A DNA stretch of 64,000 nt from Garcia nutans (lineage: Eukaryota; Streptophyta; Magnoliopsida; Malpighiales; Euphorbiaceae), in the NCBI GenBank assembly GCA_947685225.1, contig CANTUV010000072.1:2480001-2544000 (forward strand). The letters run 5' to 3'. The position numbers and the translations under genes are program-made. This document shows, piece after piece, positions 48,725 through 61,202 of the stretch. Position 1 is the stretch's first letter. Every line of letters begins with the position of its first letter. The notes beneath the pieces were generated by a model, which saw only the letters and a list, made by a program, of their open reading frames with translations, was not told where the DNA came from and searched no databases.

Positions 48725-48905
48725 GCAATATTGTAGCATATCACCTTGCCAAATTGGCACATTCCTTCCTCATTGGTTGTCATCAATTATTGACTCCCCC
48801 AAGTTCATTTAAAGATGGTTGTTGCATGACTTGTATAGTGTTATTTACCATCACTAAACCTTGGCTTAGGTGATACCCTTCTCACTTTTCATTAAAAAAG
48901 AATAA
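48725..48905 (+). pseudogene. LINE, part 3: RNase H end and 3' tail
   Basis: The LINE frame resumes with IVAYHLAKLAHSFLIG directly after the target duplication GCAAT, giving the usual end of a plant L1 RNase H. A 'ttaggtgataccc' text and an A-rich tail (attaaaaaagaataaa) mark the 3' end of the element. Confidence 0.8.
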
Positions 48906-49189
48906 AGCAACTCAATATTATGTCACATTTGTAATCAATATTAATTTCCAAAATATACAAAAAAAAAAATTAGTCAAGAGAAGAAAATCATGAGACATAA
49001 ATAATTTTTATCATATAAGTATGAAAATTGAAAAATGTTGTACCAAAATTTATTACATTTGTTTGTTGTAAATTATATGTTTAGTATAAACGAAGGTATA
49101 ATTTATACTTAATTTTAGATAAATGTATTTTAGATAAATTTATTCCATGAAATAGATTTTCATGTTTAATACACTAAAAAATTATTTTG
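48906..49189. other. AT-rich spacer, nothing recognised
   Basis: AT-rich unique-looking DNA with short A runs; no motif or repeat that I can support. Confidence 0.5.
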
Positions 49190-49832
49190 CTAATAATGAG
49201 CAAAACCTTATTGTCTTTGATTGGGTATAATTGGAGGCATGCCAAAAGATATAGGTTCCTCGACTGAAATGCACTAATTCTAACTTTTAACAAAAGTAAT
49301 TATATGAATCTCCTAAAGTTCCTAAACTTCAGATATGAGCAATGAACTACAATGTTATGTTTCGAAAATAATAAATTAAAAAAGCTAAAACTAAGTAAAA
49401 TCAAAATGATTGATTAGACAACTAAATTAAGCTATAAAACTTGGTAAAACTTTTTATGTGGAACTGGAATTCCTAAACTTGAATTTTTATAGTTTAAAGT
49501 TGTTCTATTGGAAAATATGTCTTATTTTTCTTGGATTAAGTGTTGGAAAGATTGTTGTTGGGCCTTTCTGAATTGATTGTACTTTTTTATATGTAAGAGT
49601 GGTGGTTTTCTATTTTTAAGGTTCCACAACACCATATCTCCACTTTTTTCACACAAAGCTCATGTCTCCACTAGCTTTCTTTTCCACATTTCAAGTAACT
49701 GCTCCATTTTTTGCTTCATATTTTGTGCTTCTTGTCCCATCATCTTCTATAGCATGAATGCAACCCTTTTCTTCTTTTCAACTTTCCATTTTTTTAACTG
49801 CCAATATGTGGCTATATTTAGGGTGCAAACAA
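49190..49832. repeat. Diverged direct repeat, copy 1
   Basis: Matches 51872-52678 at a moderate level over its whole length, for example 'cttggattaagtgttgga' near 49532 and 'tagcatgaatgcaaccc' near 49750. The 2-kb spacing suggests old LTRs or an ancient duplication; no termini are clear. Confidence 0.65.
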
Positions 49833-49879
49833 TGCCTCTCGCATACCTTTGACTTTGTAAAGCTAGATTGAATGATTTT

Positions 49880-50395
49880 ATAGTCCATTGTTATCTTCAT
49901 ATTCCATAGGAAAATGTCCTCCACAGGTTATCTACAACCATCATACTCTATAGGAAAAGTCCTCCATAAACTATTTGTAATCTTCAAACTCCATAGAGAC
50001 AAGTTATCCACATCCTGTTTGCAATCTTTAGACCTCATAGAGAAAAGTCCTCCACATGTTGTTTAAAACCCACAGACTCCACAAGAAAGAATTATCCACA
50101 ACATCTAAGGTAAAAAGTTATCCATAGGCTGTCTGCAATCTTCAACATTCACAAGAAAAATTATCCATAAGGTCTGCAATCTTCAAATTCCACAAAGAAA
50201 AGTTATCCATAGAAATCTTCAATCTTCAAGCATGTCTGCAATCTTCAAAATCCATAGGGAAAAGTCCTTCATAGGCTATTTAAAACCTCCAAAATCCATA
50301 AGAAAGAGTTATCCTCAACCTCAAAATTCTCCACAGACTATCTGCAATCTTTGGCCTTCATAAGAAAAGTCCTCCATAAACTATTTAAAATCCTA
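49880..50395. repeat. Degenerate minisatellite between the direct repeats
   Basis: About a dozen imperfect units of roughly 40-48 bp containing 'ctgcaatcttcaaactccat', 'aggaaaagtcctccat' and 'aagttatccataggctgt'. No coding sense. Confidence 0.8.
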
Positions 50396-50405
50396 TTGCA
50401 TATTC

Positions 50406-50407
<2 letters not shown>

Positions 50408-50442
<35 letters not shown>
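50408..50442. repeat. (TC)n microsatellite
   Basis: About 17 CT repeats directly after the minisatellite. Confidence 0.95.
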
Positions 50443-50445
<3 letters not shown>

Positions 50446-51871
50446 TTTTTATGATAGAAAGTGGCCACTAGGCCTCCATTGCTTATTTATTATTAATTTT
50501 TATAAAAGTGGCCCAAAGTCAAACTTTTTTTAAAAACACAAAATAACTACTGGAATAAGATTAAAATAATTATTATAGAATAAATAAGATTTACTTGTGT
50601 ATGTGACACCATTTGCTAAGGAGGTGCCCCTGATTTTTTTGGATTTCAATCACAATTTTCCCTCCTTCATCCTTTGGATTTTTCACAAGCTTAAGATCCT
50701 CATTCTTTTCAATAGCCTTCTCATGGAATTTTGTTTTCTCTTTAAGTTGATTTCCCCACTTTTTCTGCCTTCTTTCCATAACACTTTGATTCAAGAGCTT
50801 TTTTTTAGTCTTATTAAAAAGTGTGGAAATTTTTTATTTTGCACATTATGTTATTGGTTGCTTACTTGCTTAACAGCACCACTGGTAGCACCATAAATTT
50901 GGGTCGGTGGCACTATAAATGGCTAGCTTGGTAATTCAATTTGGTTTTCCTTGCTACCATTTTATTTTTCAACAAATGCTTAGGCAACCAAATTTGATAA
51001 AAAGTTTTTAGACCTAGACTTTAATGTGTTGCGCTTTTTTTTTTCTTGAATTTTACTATGGATAGCATATAGATTTCAGGGTTACCAATCTACTTTAGGC
51101 CAAGCCCAAATTTCATAACCTTCCTCCTTATTACTTTAGCATCCACAAACATTGGAGGCTTTTTCTTCTATGAAGGATGCTATGGAACAATGTCACTTGC
51201 TAGTACAATGCCACATGAGATGCTTACCTATACAAAACCTTCAACATTATAACAATTAGATTGGTTTTGAAGGTTAGTTGAGCTAAAATTTTGGTGAGGC
51301 AATGTTGGCTTTCCATTTTGGCAACTATTGTTGAATTTGCTCATGTGGAAGCCATTAATTTCCTCTCTTTTATGATAAGGAATGTATTTTTCCTTAGCTT
51401 GTATATGTGGATGGTGCAGCTTGCTACGCTCTTAGGATGTGGTATCTTAGCCCATCAAACTTCTACTTAATGGATTAGTCCCTACATTTTGGACTAACAT
51501 GCTCATCTCCCTAGTAGAGTGTCCTTTGTCCAAGATTTTGATGCTTTCACTAAAGGTGTGCACTATCTACTTTTGTGCCTCAAGAAAACTCCATAGTATT
51601 TTGGTGAGAGTTTTTCTTTCATCATCAGTAATTATGGTGCCATGAAAAAAAAATTCACTTATTGGGATTTGTCACACCTCCTATGGAAAAACACAATAGT
51701 ATTTCTTTCTATTTGCTCTATCATTTGTCTAATGTTGTAGAGGCAACTTCCGTATCCTAAAACCGACTATTTCTTCTCTTTAAAACCATATGTTATATTC
51801 TGATATATCATTATAGAATTCATCTAAGAGCATCACTATAGAACATGCCCCACTAAGCATGCCAATTTTGT
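50443..51871. other. Unassigned stretch between direct repeats
   Basis: About 1.4 kb without a convincing gene. The open frames 50597-50896 (plus) and 50794-50591 (minus) overlap one another and carry no recognised motif. Confidence 0.45.
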
Positions 51872-52678
51872 TTGTTGAAAACAATCAAAATCTTTTGGCC
51901 TTTGATTAGGTTTGATATCGAGCATTCCAGAGAATATAGTTTTTAAATCAAAATGCGCTAAACATGACTTCTAACTGAAGTAATTATGTGATTCTCTTAA
52001 AGGACAATAAAAATAAAATAAGCTCTCTTAAAGGACCATAAAAATAAAATAAGTCCCCAAGCTCCTTTTATAGTTCACTTGAATTCTACAACTAAAAATT
52101 GAATTATAAAAGTTGTGGAAAAATATTATTGAGCTGAAGAATGAACCAGAATTAAAAAAAATCACTAGACTTGGAATATGAACAATGAACTATAATGTTA
52201 AGCTTTGAAAATAGTGAACTAAAAAGTTAAAACCAAGTAAAATGGAATTGATTAATTGGACAACTAAATTAAGCAAGAAAATTTGGAAGAATTTGTTGTG
52301 GAATTGAAATTTCTATTGTCGAAGTTAAATTTCTACAGTTTGAACATATTCTATTTAGAAATATGTGCCTTGTTTTTCTTGGATTAAGTGTTGGAGAGAT
52401 TATTGTTGGGCTTTTCTGAATTGATTGATCTTCTTTTTTATATGTAAGAGAGTGGTTTCTTATTTTTAGTACTCCATATCTCCATTTTTTTCACACAAAG
52501 CCTAGGTCTATACTAACTTCATTTTAAACATTTCAAGTAATTGCTCCACTTTCTGTTCCATATTTTGTGTTTCCATTTTACCCATTGTCTTCCATAGCAT
52601 GAATCTAACCCCCTTTCTTTTGTCAACTTCTCACTTTCTTTAACTGTCAAAATGTGGTTACATTTTGGATGCAAATGA
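51872..52678. repeat. Diverged direct repeat, copy 2
   Basis: Partner of 49190-49832, with an extra internal segment including a short duplication of 'ctcttaaaggacaataaaaataaaataag' near 51992 and 52022. Confidence 0.65.
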
Positions 52679-52761
52679 AAATTAAATGTAAATGCCCCTT
52701 TAAGAGAGTTCAAAATTTTTATATTTGAAAATATGTGCAGAATTCTTTTTAATATCAATCA

Positions 52762-53388
52762 TGATATCACATTTAAGAATTAAACATCCTCACTAAAATT
52801 TACCACTAGTATTTATTATAAAAGGGTTGCCTAATTGCTAATATATTTTAATGAGAATGTATTGTAATTACTAATAAAAAATTAATTAATTATTTACTTA
52901 TAGAAAATTTGTAATTAATTTAAAACAAGTTTTAATTATCCTTTTTTATTATCTTTTAAATTCAAATAAGAATTAAATAGTTAATTTTAAACTGTTTTAA
53001 TTTCTTAACATCTTGAACCTTAATTGCATCTTGATATTTTATTTATACCATGTATTACTCTGTGATGTATCATTTCCTAGTGAATTTATACTTTGATATA
53101 TTTTATGTTTTCATTGAAAGTTCACTTACTTTTTTTTGTGGATTTTTAGTAAAAATATAAAATATCCAACTTGATAAATTAATTGATGTGTTTTTATTTT
53201 TCTGTACATAAGGTTAGAAGTGTATAACCTTATTAAAAGGGCATATTTGTAATTTTTATATTATGTATATAAACAACATTATGATGTATTTTCTTCATAT
53301 TGAATGAATCATTCAGAACATTTCTACATCCTTCATTTTTTTTCTCTCACTAATATGTACCCTTAGAAAGCTTTTTCAGATTCTTACA
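52762..53388 (+). repeat. Probable Ty1/copia 5' LTR
   Basis: The right end TTCTTACA is followed directly by a primer-site-like TGATGTCAAAGCAGAGCC. A TATA box (TATATAAACA near 53265) and a pyrimidine-rich downstream part fit a copia LTR. The left end is a guess (TGATATCAC at 52762), because no second LTR is present. Confidence 0.5.
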
Positions 53389-53406
53389 TGATGTCAAAGC
53401 AGAGCC
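53389..53406 (+). other. Copia primer binding site
   Basis: TGATGTCAAAGCAGAGCC resembles the initiator-Met site TGGTATCA(AAGC)AGAGCC used by copia elements, adjoining the LTR end. Confidence 0.6.
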
Positions 53407-54129
53407 TAGGAAATCAAAAAAACCTTTAATAAATCATCCAAAACAAAGATTTATTGATTTTCAAACTAGAAAATCACCATAAAAACCCATGGAGCAAATC
53501 ATCATTTCTCTGAAACTTTCCGCAAAAACCCTAAAGCACCTTTGTTTAGAGTTTTGTCAAATAAGAATGTCGGCGACTTAAAAATTTAGCTAATTTTTCT
53601 TTCCTTTTCCATAAATTTACACATGCAAAACCACACAGCTGCACTTGTAATAGATCTACAAACCTAAAGCCTCCAAAATTGTATAAAATTACCTTTTTTT
53701 TTCCTTCAAATCTAGAAATGTGGGTATTATATTAAGATACTCATTTGGTCGAAACCCCAACAGTGCTTTTTATTACCTCCTAATGGTGGATCTAAATATT
53801 GACCAAATCAAATATAACAAACTTGGATCTAGAGTCTACTAGAGCTTAGGTCACAAACCCTAGGTCATAAAACTAACCCTTTGATATCTAGATCTAGTTG
53901 TAAATTTGATATATCTGGAATTCTATCAAAGCCCTAACCTCAAAATCCCAAATTTGAAATAAAAACTTGAACCCTAGCCACCAAATAATCAAATCTAATA
54001 CCACAGGCACACAAAACCATAAAATAACATAACACACTAGATCATCAAATTGTAAAAAGTTGATAGCAGACAAAGTAAAAACATCAAATGTCTCTAGCGC
54101 CCAGCACCTGCAAGGGAACACCTGCAAGG
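53407..54129 (+). other. Copia leader and decayed gag start
   Basis: No stable frame. A frame starting near 53489 (MEQIIISLKLSAKTL) may be the old gag start, but it is lost soon after. Nothing else is recognised. Confidence 0.4.
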
Positions 54130-55340
54130 ATGTCAATGACTCACCACAAATAAAAAATTTTGATCATCATGGGATGATCTTGGTAAGTTCTCCATTAACT
54201 ATGTGAAACCTTTTTTCTTGGAGACTACTATAAAGATAGTGCATGTGACTAAAATAAATTTGGGTTTTACTGATGGAAAATGCAAAAAAAAAAAAAGAAG
54301 AAAACTTAATTGAGTTTAATTCTTGAAGATGAGTTAACTGTATGGTCATCTTATGGATCCTAAACTCAATTTCTAAGGATCTTATAGATAATTTTTTGCA
54401 TGCTGAAATGGCTAAATAGTTCTAGGATGAGTTCTAGACCAATATGGTGAGATCAATGGTCCATTACTATATAAGTTTCATAGAGAGCTAAGGAAAACAT
54501 AGACTTACCAACATGACAAACTAATGTAGTGTTTGATGGGTCTCAGTGATTAGTATGATCACATTAGGAGTCAAATTCATTGATAAAACACTTACCTTTA
54601 GTAAACAAAGCTTACTCATGATTTTGAGAGTGGATAAGTAAAGAGAGGTTAGCTTTGGTAGTGTGGAGGACTCAGACAAAAAGAGATGGTACCAAGATAG
54701 ATAAGATTTGTTTTTACTATAATATGAAGGGATATAAGAAAGAGGATTGGTTTAAACTTAATGGTTATTCAGACTGGTAATATGAGGGTAGAAGACAGAG
54801 GGGACAATGTCAAAATAGATTTGCTACTTAAGTAGACAATCTATTCAAGCAGAAGGGGGAGTTAAGAGTCAAATCAGTCTAAGCAAGATGATTTGACTGC
54901 CACCATTGCCTCAGTGGTAGAAAAGCATCTTAAAGGGAAAGGGTTGTAAATAGTGACTCTATAAACTGCATTACTCATGCATGTGTTACTCATTCACTCA
55001 ACATTGTGTCTGATTATAGTTATAACTACTTTTGGATAATAGGTTGAGAAGCCATTAGTCACATGAGTTTTACTAACACCTCTATAAAAAACATTGTTAA
55101 CCTTTCCTCACCTTCTATTGTACACTTGCCTGATAAAATATCAATCATAGTATATTACATTGGAACTATGACACTAAACCCCAACCTTATTCTTCACATT
55201 ACTTGTTCCTCAATTTTAATACAACTTTTTATTAGTTAGTCAATTAGTTAAAGACCAAAACATTAGTATTGTCTTTTAAACAGGGTTGTATATACTTGAT
55301 CACATGAGTTTTCATGTAAGTACGATTCACTTTTTCAAAA
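54130..55340 (+). pseudogene. Ty1/copia gag and protease remnant
   Basis: Heavily mutated. In changing frames I read NKFGF.DGK, then ILNSISKDLIDNFLHAEMAK (codons from about 54345), KFHRELRKT, the zinc-knuckle relic CFYYNMKGYKKEDWFKLNGYSDW (54709-54780, with His and later Cys positions lost), the protease relic FWII..EAISHM (Asp replaced) near 55030, and LPDKISIIVYYIGT. This order is that of copia gag-pol up to protease. Integrase and RT are missing: homology stops before 55500. Confidence 0.75.
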
Positions 55341-55509
55341 TATGACATGCACAACTTATGTAAATATTGATATGATCTAGAAAAGGGCCCAAGTGGATAT
55401 AGATTAACTTGAGAGGAGTATGATCTAATGAACAATTCAAGGCATATTACTAATCTCAAACAGTGTAATTATATTAGAATCTTTGGCATGTAACAAGTTA
55501 CATGGGCAC

Positions 55510-55745
55510 TTGTTGATGCAAGAATGGCAATGGAGCCCATGGATGGAAGCATTGGAACATAAATGTTAAAGATTCCTAGTAGACAAATCACAAGACAAAG
55601 AGCCAAGAAGATAAAGGAAGCTTTACGAGCTTATGTTAAGAGCTTCATTCATTCACATATGGAACCATATGATCAGAGTAAAGACCAAGGGACGCTTATC
55701 AACTTGCTAGAAGCATCAGAGCTGGAAGACCTAGAGGCACAAAAT
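55510..55745 (+). pseudogene. Gypsy polyprotein C-terminal-type fragment
   Basis: Open frame from 55563 with IPSRQITRQRAKKIKEAL and GTLINLLEAS. The (I/V)TRxRAKK(I/F)KEAL motif is common in plant gypsy polyproteins. No other domain is attached. It is bounded by the copia relic on the left and unassigned DNA on the right. Confidence 0.5.
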
Positions 55746-55982
55746 GCCTATCGATCATCCAACCCTTTATTTTGTCCCGCTTCTTGTCTAGCGGCCTACT
55801 GCGCGGTCACACCATTGGATCAAGGTTACTACTTGAAAAGTTAATTGCTTTGATTAGGATAATTCCAGGTTCTCTTCCACAAGTTGAATTTGGTTGCAGA
55901 CTTGGAAATGATAATATTTCATCTTCCAAGGGATTGATATCATGCGCAAAGGCAAGGGGGTCTCCAGTTTAGTATACCGATA
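55746..55982. other. Unassigned, comparatively GC-rich segment left of element E
   Basis: About 235 bp that is less AT-rich than its surroundings, with overlapping short open frames and no motif I can place. CGATA (55978-55982) is the predicted target duplication of element E. Confidence 0.35.
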
Positions 55983-57911
55983 TGTGAGCAGAGATTTTTG
56001 CCCCCACTCCCATATGGAATGGTTCTTGCGACTTTAGCACTATTAGGCTCAGGGCCTTAAAGAGCACGGGCCTAAAGAGAAAATGGAGTCACCACCCAAA
56101 TGGGCAAGGAAAAAAGAAAGGGGTGGGTGACTCGATATCTAAGTAATTCTCAACCCCCTAATGGGTTTAGAAAGTTGGGTATGCGTGGGGAAGGTGAGAA
56201 TGATCCAGCACCCCCCACAACTCCCGGTTTATTAGAACCAGCCTCCTTTTCATGACTATTAAATTCTTAAAATTATAAAATCATCCATACTACATGCAAT
56301 TATCAAAATAATTCATCATTGTACTAAAATCAAAAATAAGTTCAAACAAAATAATAAATGGGCACCCATTCTAGATGGAAACATGCCCTTACAATGCCCA
56401 ATGTCCAAAATAAATTAAATTAAATTGAGCCTAACTAATGAGGTACCCACAAAGTGGTAACATACCTCTTACATTCTTGAATATTAAGATAGACTAATAA
56501 AAACATTCAACCATTCATTAAAAATAAAAAGTAAATCATCCATTATAAATCAAAGTAAAATAAGTCATACATAAAAACATGCAATAAGTAAACATATATT
56601 AATAATCGAGACTATATTCAAATATCATGTTAAATAATGAATGTATAAACTAGGGTTTTAACATATGAATTCAGCTTTCTTAAAGTATAGACTGCTAAAT
56701 TAGGGTTTAGGGTTTATACAATGCAATTAGGGTTTCAAAAAAATAATCAAGATTTTAGGGTTTCCAAAATAAGGTTAGGATTTTAAGATTTTTAGAATTA
56801 GGGTTTAACTAAGTTGTATTTTAGGTTGGATTCATAATTTTAAAATACTGTAACATGTAAGAAAACTCAAACGTAACTATTGGATGAAATAACATATCAA
56901 CTTAGCCATTATTATTAAAGTTTATGCAAAGTTGCAGTGATGAATTAATTAGCTAATGGATGAATTAATGTTTAATAAGAGAGGTGTAGCTGCTAAATGA
57001 AAATAAATAGAATTTAGAAATCAAAACTTGCATTGAAGGCTCCACCAAAATTTAAACCTCGATCAAAAATCTGCTTGCAACAATTTATAATTCTGGCAGA
57101 GTGAAAACCAAAGGCAATATGCTACTGCCTTTGGGATGTTTTCATCCCTATATGTATTCTTGTTGATGCTTCTATCTATCTCTTTTTTCCCAGCTCGTCA
57201 ATCAAAGTTGTTGTCTCTTTTCTGTGCTGCTAGGGTTTTGTTTTTCAATTTTTCTACTGCCCATTCGTTTATCAAAGTTTCTGTCTTGCTGTTCGATATC
57301 AGTTTGTTAATCAAAGTCTGTCCCTTGCTATTTGATATCATCCCCCCATTTAACTTATTAACCACCTATTTATAGGAAAATCAACTAGGTTAAAACAAGT
57401 TCAGAGCTTAATCTGGATTTGCCATTCATCAGACCGTATCCATATCAAATTGAAATTAAATTAATTCAATATGGACCAGAATTAAGCATCTAAATTTAAT
57501 ATAGAATGGTCCATATTGAATTGGTAGCCAACCAATTCGATATGGACCCAAATCCATATCAAATTGGTGGACCAATTTGATATGGAATGGTCCATATCAA
57601 ATTGGTAGCCAACCAATTTGATATGGACTCCATTCCATATCAATTTGGTGCTACCAAATCGATATGGAATCCATTCCATATAGAATTGGACATGTCCCAT
57701 ATTGACTTGGATCAACACCCATCCCTTCTAACATTGAACCAACAATTTTTAGGGCATCCAAAATTGAATCTGCTTATTTTAGGCCTAATAAAATTGAACC
57801 AATCTAATTAAAGGCTTTAAAATAGGTTTAAGCCATTAAGAATGGACCGAACTTGACTAGGCCTTCCTTAATTAGGATCAGACTAGCTTAGAGCCAAAAT
57901 TAAGGTCTACA
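55983..57911 (-). repeat. 3' LTR of element E (1929 bp)
   Basis: Starts TGTGAGCAGAG, ends GGTCTACA, homologous to the D LTRs mainly in the first 600 bp and at the end. The middle has short TTTAGGG-like text. The palindrome cassette differs completely from that of D. Confidence 0.85.
57510..57668. repeat. Four consecutive long hairpins in the element E LTR
   Basis: Hairpins at 57510-57546, 57553-57586, 57591-57627 and 57634-57668. Two have perfect 16-bp arms, TCCATATCAAATTGGT with ACCAATTTGATATGGA (57553-57568 with 57571-57586; 57591-57606 with 57612-57627); the others have one or two mismatches. Confidence 0.92.
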
Positions 57912-57930
57912 GTTTGTCCTCTGCTTGAAT
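57912..57930 (-). other. Polypurine tract of element E
   Basis: Element strand ATTCAAGCAGAGGACAAAC, matching the element D tract. Confidence 0.55.
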
Positions 57931-57989
57931 AATATGAGACTTCAGTAGAAGAGAGTGAAAAGCAACATGATTTTGAGCTTATTTTGGAT

Positions 57990-58405
57990 GAGGATGGGTT
58001 CTGGACCCGACATTGATTGGGTTCTGGACCCGAAATAGTTTGGGTTCTAGACTCGAATTTAGTTTTAGACTCGAAAATAATTTGGGTTCTAGACCCGGAT
58101 TGAGTTCTGAACTCAGAAATAATTTTTGTACTAGACCCGGGACTGGGTGCTTGGACTCGAGACTGAATTTGATTTGGGTATTTAGATTTGAGACTAGTTA
58201 CTTGGGCCTGAGACTGAATTGGATTTAAGTACATGGACCTAAGATTGAATTTGATTTGGGTACTTGAACCCAAGACTGAATACTTAGACCCGAGACTAGG
58301 TACTTAGACCCGAGACTAAATTTGATTTGGGTACTTAGACCCGAGACTAGGTACTTGGACCAGTTACTGAATTTGATTTGGGTACTTAAACCCGAGACTA
58401 TATTT
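57990..58405. repeat. Tandem array 1 in element E
   Basis: Shorter and more degenerate version of element D array 1, with GGGTACTTAGACCCGAGACT and GGGTTCTAGACCCG units, the latter apparently specific to this copy. Confidence 0.88.
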
Positions 58406-58683
58406 TGATTGACCTTTTGTCTGTTTGAGAGTTATGACATTCTTCTAGCCAATTAATTTTAGCCCTTCTAGCTGATTGATCTTCCATCATGGCCTTCTTC
58501 TAGCCACTTGCTCCATTCTTCAATTGATCGACTTCAGCGCTTTTAGCTGAACTGACCTACTATCATCTAGGAATTATGGCTTTCTTTTAGCCGATTATTC
58601 CATTCTTCAATGAATTCTGCTGACCTTTTGTCATTTGAAAATTTTACTTTCTTCTAGCCAGTTGTTTTATTCTTTAATGGATT
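58406..58683. other. Spacer between the arrays in element E
   Basis: Contains loose repeats of 'cttctagccantt' and 'gaccttttgtc'; element D has only about 50 bp here, so this segment differs between family members. Confidence 0.6.
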
Positions 58684-58945
58684 GTGGGTCTTTACCCTCA
58701 AAATCAATCTTCATCCTTGGACCTCGGATCTTCATCCTTGGACATTGGGTCTTCTCCCTTCAAAATAAATCTTTATCCTTGGAAATTAGGTCTTCATTCT
58801 TCAAATGGATCTTCATCCTTGGACATTAGGTCTTCACCGTTCAAAATGGATCTTCATCCTTGGCATTAGATCTACACCCTTCAAAATGGGTCTTCATCCT
58901 TGGCATCGGGCCTTTACCCTTTAAAATGGATCTTCATCCTTAGAA
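58684..58945. repeat. Tandem array 2 in element E
   Basis: About six copies of the GGATCTTCATCCTTGGA unit, as in element D but fewer. Confidence 0.9.
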
Positions 58946-61202
58946 GATTTGTCCTATATTGGCTTCAGCTCTTCTAGCTGGACTGACCTTTTATCTTTTT
59001 CATCTTCCTTCTTTTGAGAGTTCTAATTTTCTTCCTTTTCCATTCTTTTTGTTCTTCATTTTCTAAAAAATTTAGCTATTTTTTAGCCAGTCCTCATATC
59101 CTCTCTTTGCCCCCTATGAGGCAAAATATTGAAAGTGAGTCTGCAAATGTTTTGTACATGCATAAACTCAAAAATTGAAAAGAGGAAGTTTTGTCCCCTG
59201 GGTAGGCTCAAACCAATGATTTTTTTCCCATGTAGGCTTTGATTGATGTTTGTATTGTCTAGTTCTTTGCATAAGCATGCATCTCCATTTTTGTAAAGTG
59301 ACTGGATTTCCTCAAGCAATGGGCCTTCCATGCCCCCTGATTCAATATCTGCTTCTCATTATTTGCTTCATAGAGTATCTGTTGTTTACCTCAACAAATA
59401 ATAGGATCACAAGAAAAAAATACAGTGTGATATGCTTATGTAAGCATGATATGCATGGATGATACTTACAGTGGTTCCATCGACTCACAGACTAGGTAAT
59501 TAGTTAAAGTTTTCTCATTGGTTCCTTCCATATGATCAATCAGGTGTTGCATTGGAATGATAGAAGGCTTCTCGTTTATGGCTTTTATTTTCAAGATGTT
59601 GAAAACATGAGTAGTGGAGGGCCCAAGCATCATAGTCAGAGATATACTCATTTCAAACTATGATTCAGCATGTCAGTTGATAGCTTCCCAATGTATCCTT
59701 CGAGATTTGACGGTGCAACAAACTTTCCTCAACATGAAGGTTTATGCAAAAAAAAATTTATTTTCTTTCTTTTTCTTTCTTTTTCTTTTTTTAAATCTTG
59801 AATTTTTAATTTTGAAATCAAATGTTGGATTTGCCAAATCAGTGTCAATTTACCTCAAAACTCAATTTTTTAAATTAACATATCTATAACATGATAACCC
59901 TAGTTACCTACTAAACTTGGGAATCATTTCCATTTAAGCAAGAACTGTTGCACTTCAGATAGGCACATACACATTACTTGGCCAAAGGTCTCATTTAGTT
60001 TAAATATTGTTTATCTCATATGCATGCTTATTCAAACTATGTCCACTAATAGACTCTACCTACCAAGAGAGATCAATAGGTCTTTATAGTCTTAAAACGG
60101 GGTCTATAAGGGACACAGGTTAAATGAAAGCTAATTTGAGCTGGGGCTGATGTGACACTACTGACAAATCTTCACATTATAATCTTCTGTTGGATCCATA
60201 GGCAGCTAGGAGAAATAATGCTAGACTTTCATTTCCTTTTATCTCCTTAGAAGAAATATAAAACTGATTAAGATGATTTTCATCTTTTCCTTTTTGCTTT
60301 TGCACAAACTCAGGACCCATTTTTTTTTCTCTCTTTTTTTTGTTTTCTTTTTCTCTTCTTTTTTTTTGTTTTTTGTTTTTTATTTTTTTTTCTATATTTT
60401 TCCCTTTTTTGTTTTTTTTGTTGTTGTTGTTGGGTCGTAGCTCCAAAAGAATTATCCTTCTTACACCATTCTATACTTCTGACTATGGATGAGTGGAGTA
60501 GAGTGAGTTTACTTAAGTGAGGATAAATGCTTCATTGTCCTAACTTTATCTTAATGATGACAGAGATCAAAGATATTAAATCTAGTTCAGATAATCTTTA
60601 ACTATCCTTGTGGTTTTGACTGTACATCTTTTCTTGATCTTCTTTCCTTTTTGTTTCTTAGTGATCATCAGACTTTCCATAAGTATAACAACAACTCAGG
60701 GTAGGTTATTGGGTTTACAAGTAAATGAAAAGAAAGCTAAAATCTTATGAAGGCTCAAAGGGACAATCTAGGGATTGATGTTAATAGGGTGGATACTAGC
60801 TGTTGGCTTACCAGACAATGCTTAAATCATCTCTCCCTTAAATAAATAGGGTTCAATTTCATCTCGAAAGTTCATCAAAGCATGTTCTAAGATCAACTAG
60901 GACCTAGACACTCATATTTATGCAGGAACCCTCTCTAAGTAAGCATACACAGCTCAATACAATAGAAAATTTTCCTCACCTAGGAAAGTCATTCGAATTG
61001 TAATGCATAGATATACTAATTCATGAATATTAAGCTAGATTTGTCATTGGTTAAGTACCAAAATGGACAAGGGTCAATAAAAATTTAATGAAAATAATTA
61101 ATTCAAACAAGCATAATTTGAAAAACATAATTGTTCCAATTAAATATTAAAGAAAGTAAAATAGAAGAGCAACATTCAAGCTAAGGGAAGTTCATTGAGT
61201 TG
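58946..61202 (-). other. Non-coding 3' region of element E
   Basis: Collinear with 19746-22142 of element D. No supported gene. A low-complexity T/C tract lies at 60320-60430. Confidence 0.6.

Noticed and set aside
55563..55844. A host gene exon
   Set aside because: The TRxRAKKIKEAL motif is that of gypsy polyproteins, and the rest of the frame has no recognisable domain or splice context.
56700..56820. TTTAGGG-like text in the D and E LTRs as an interstitial telomere
   Set aside because: Units are scattered and imperfect (attagggttt, tttagggttt) and are part of the LTR family sequence.
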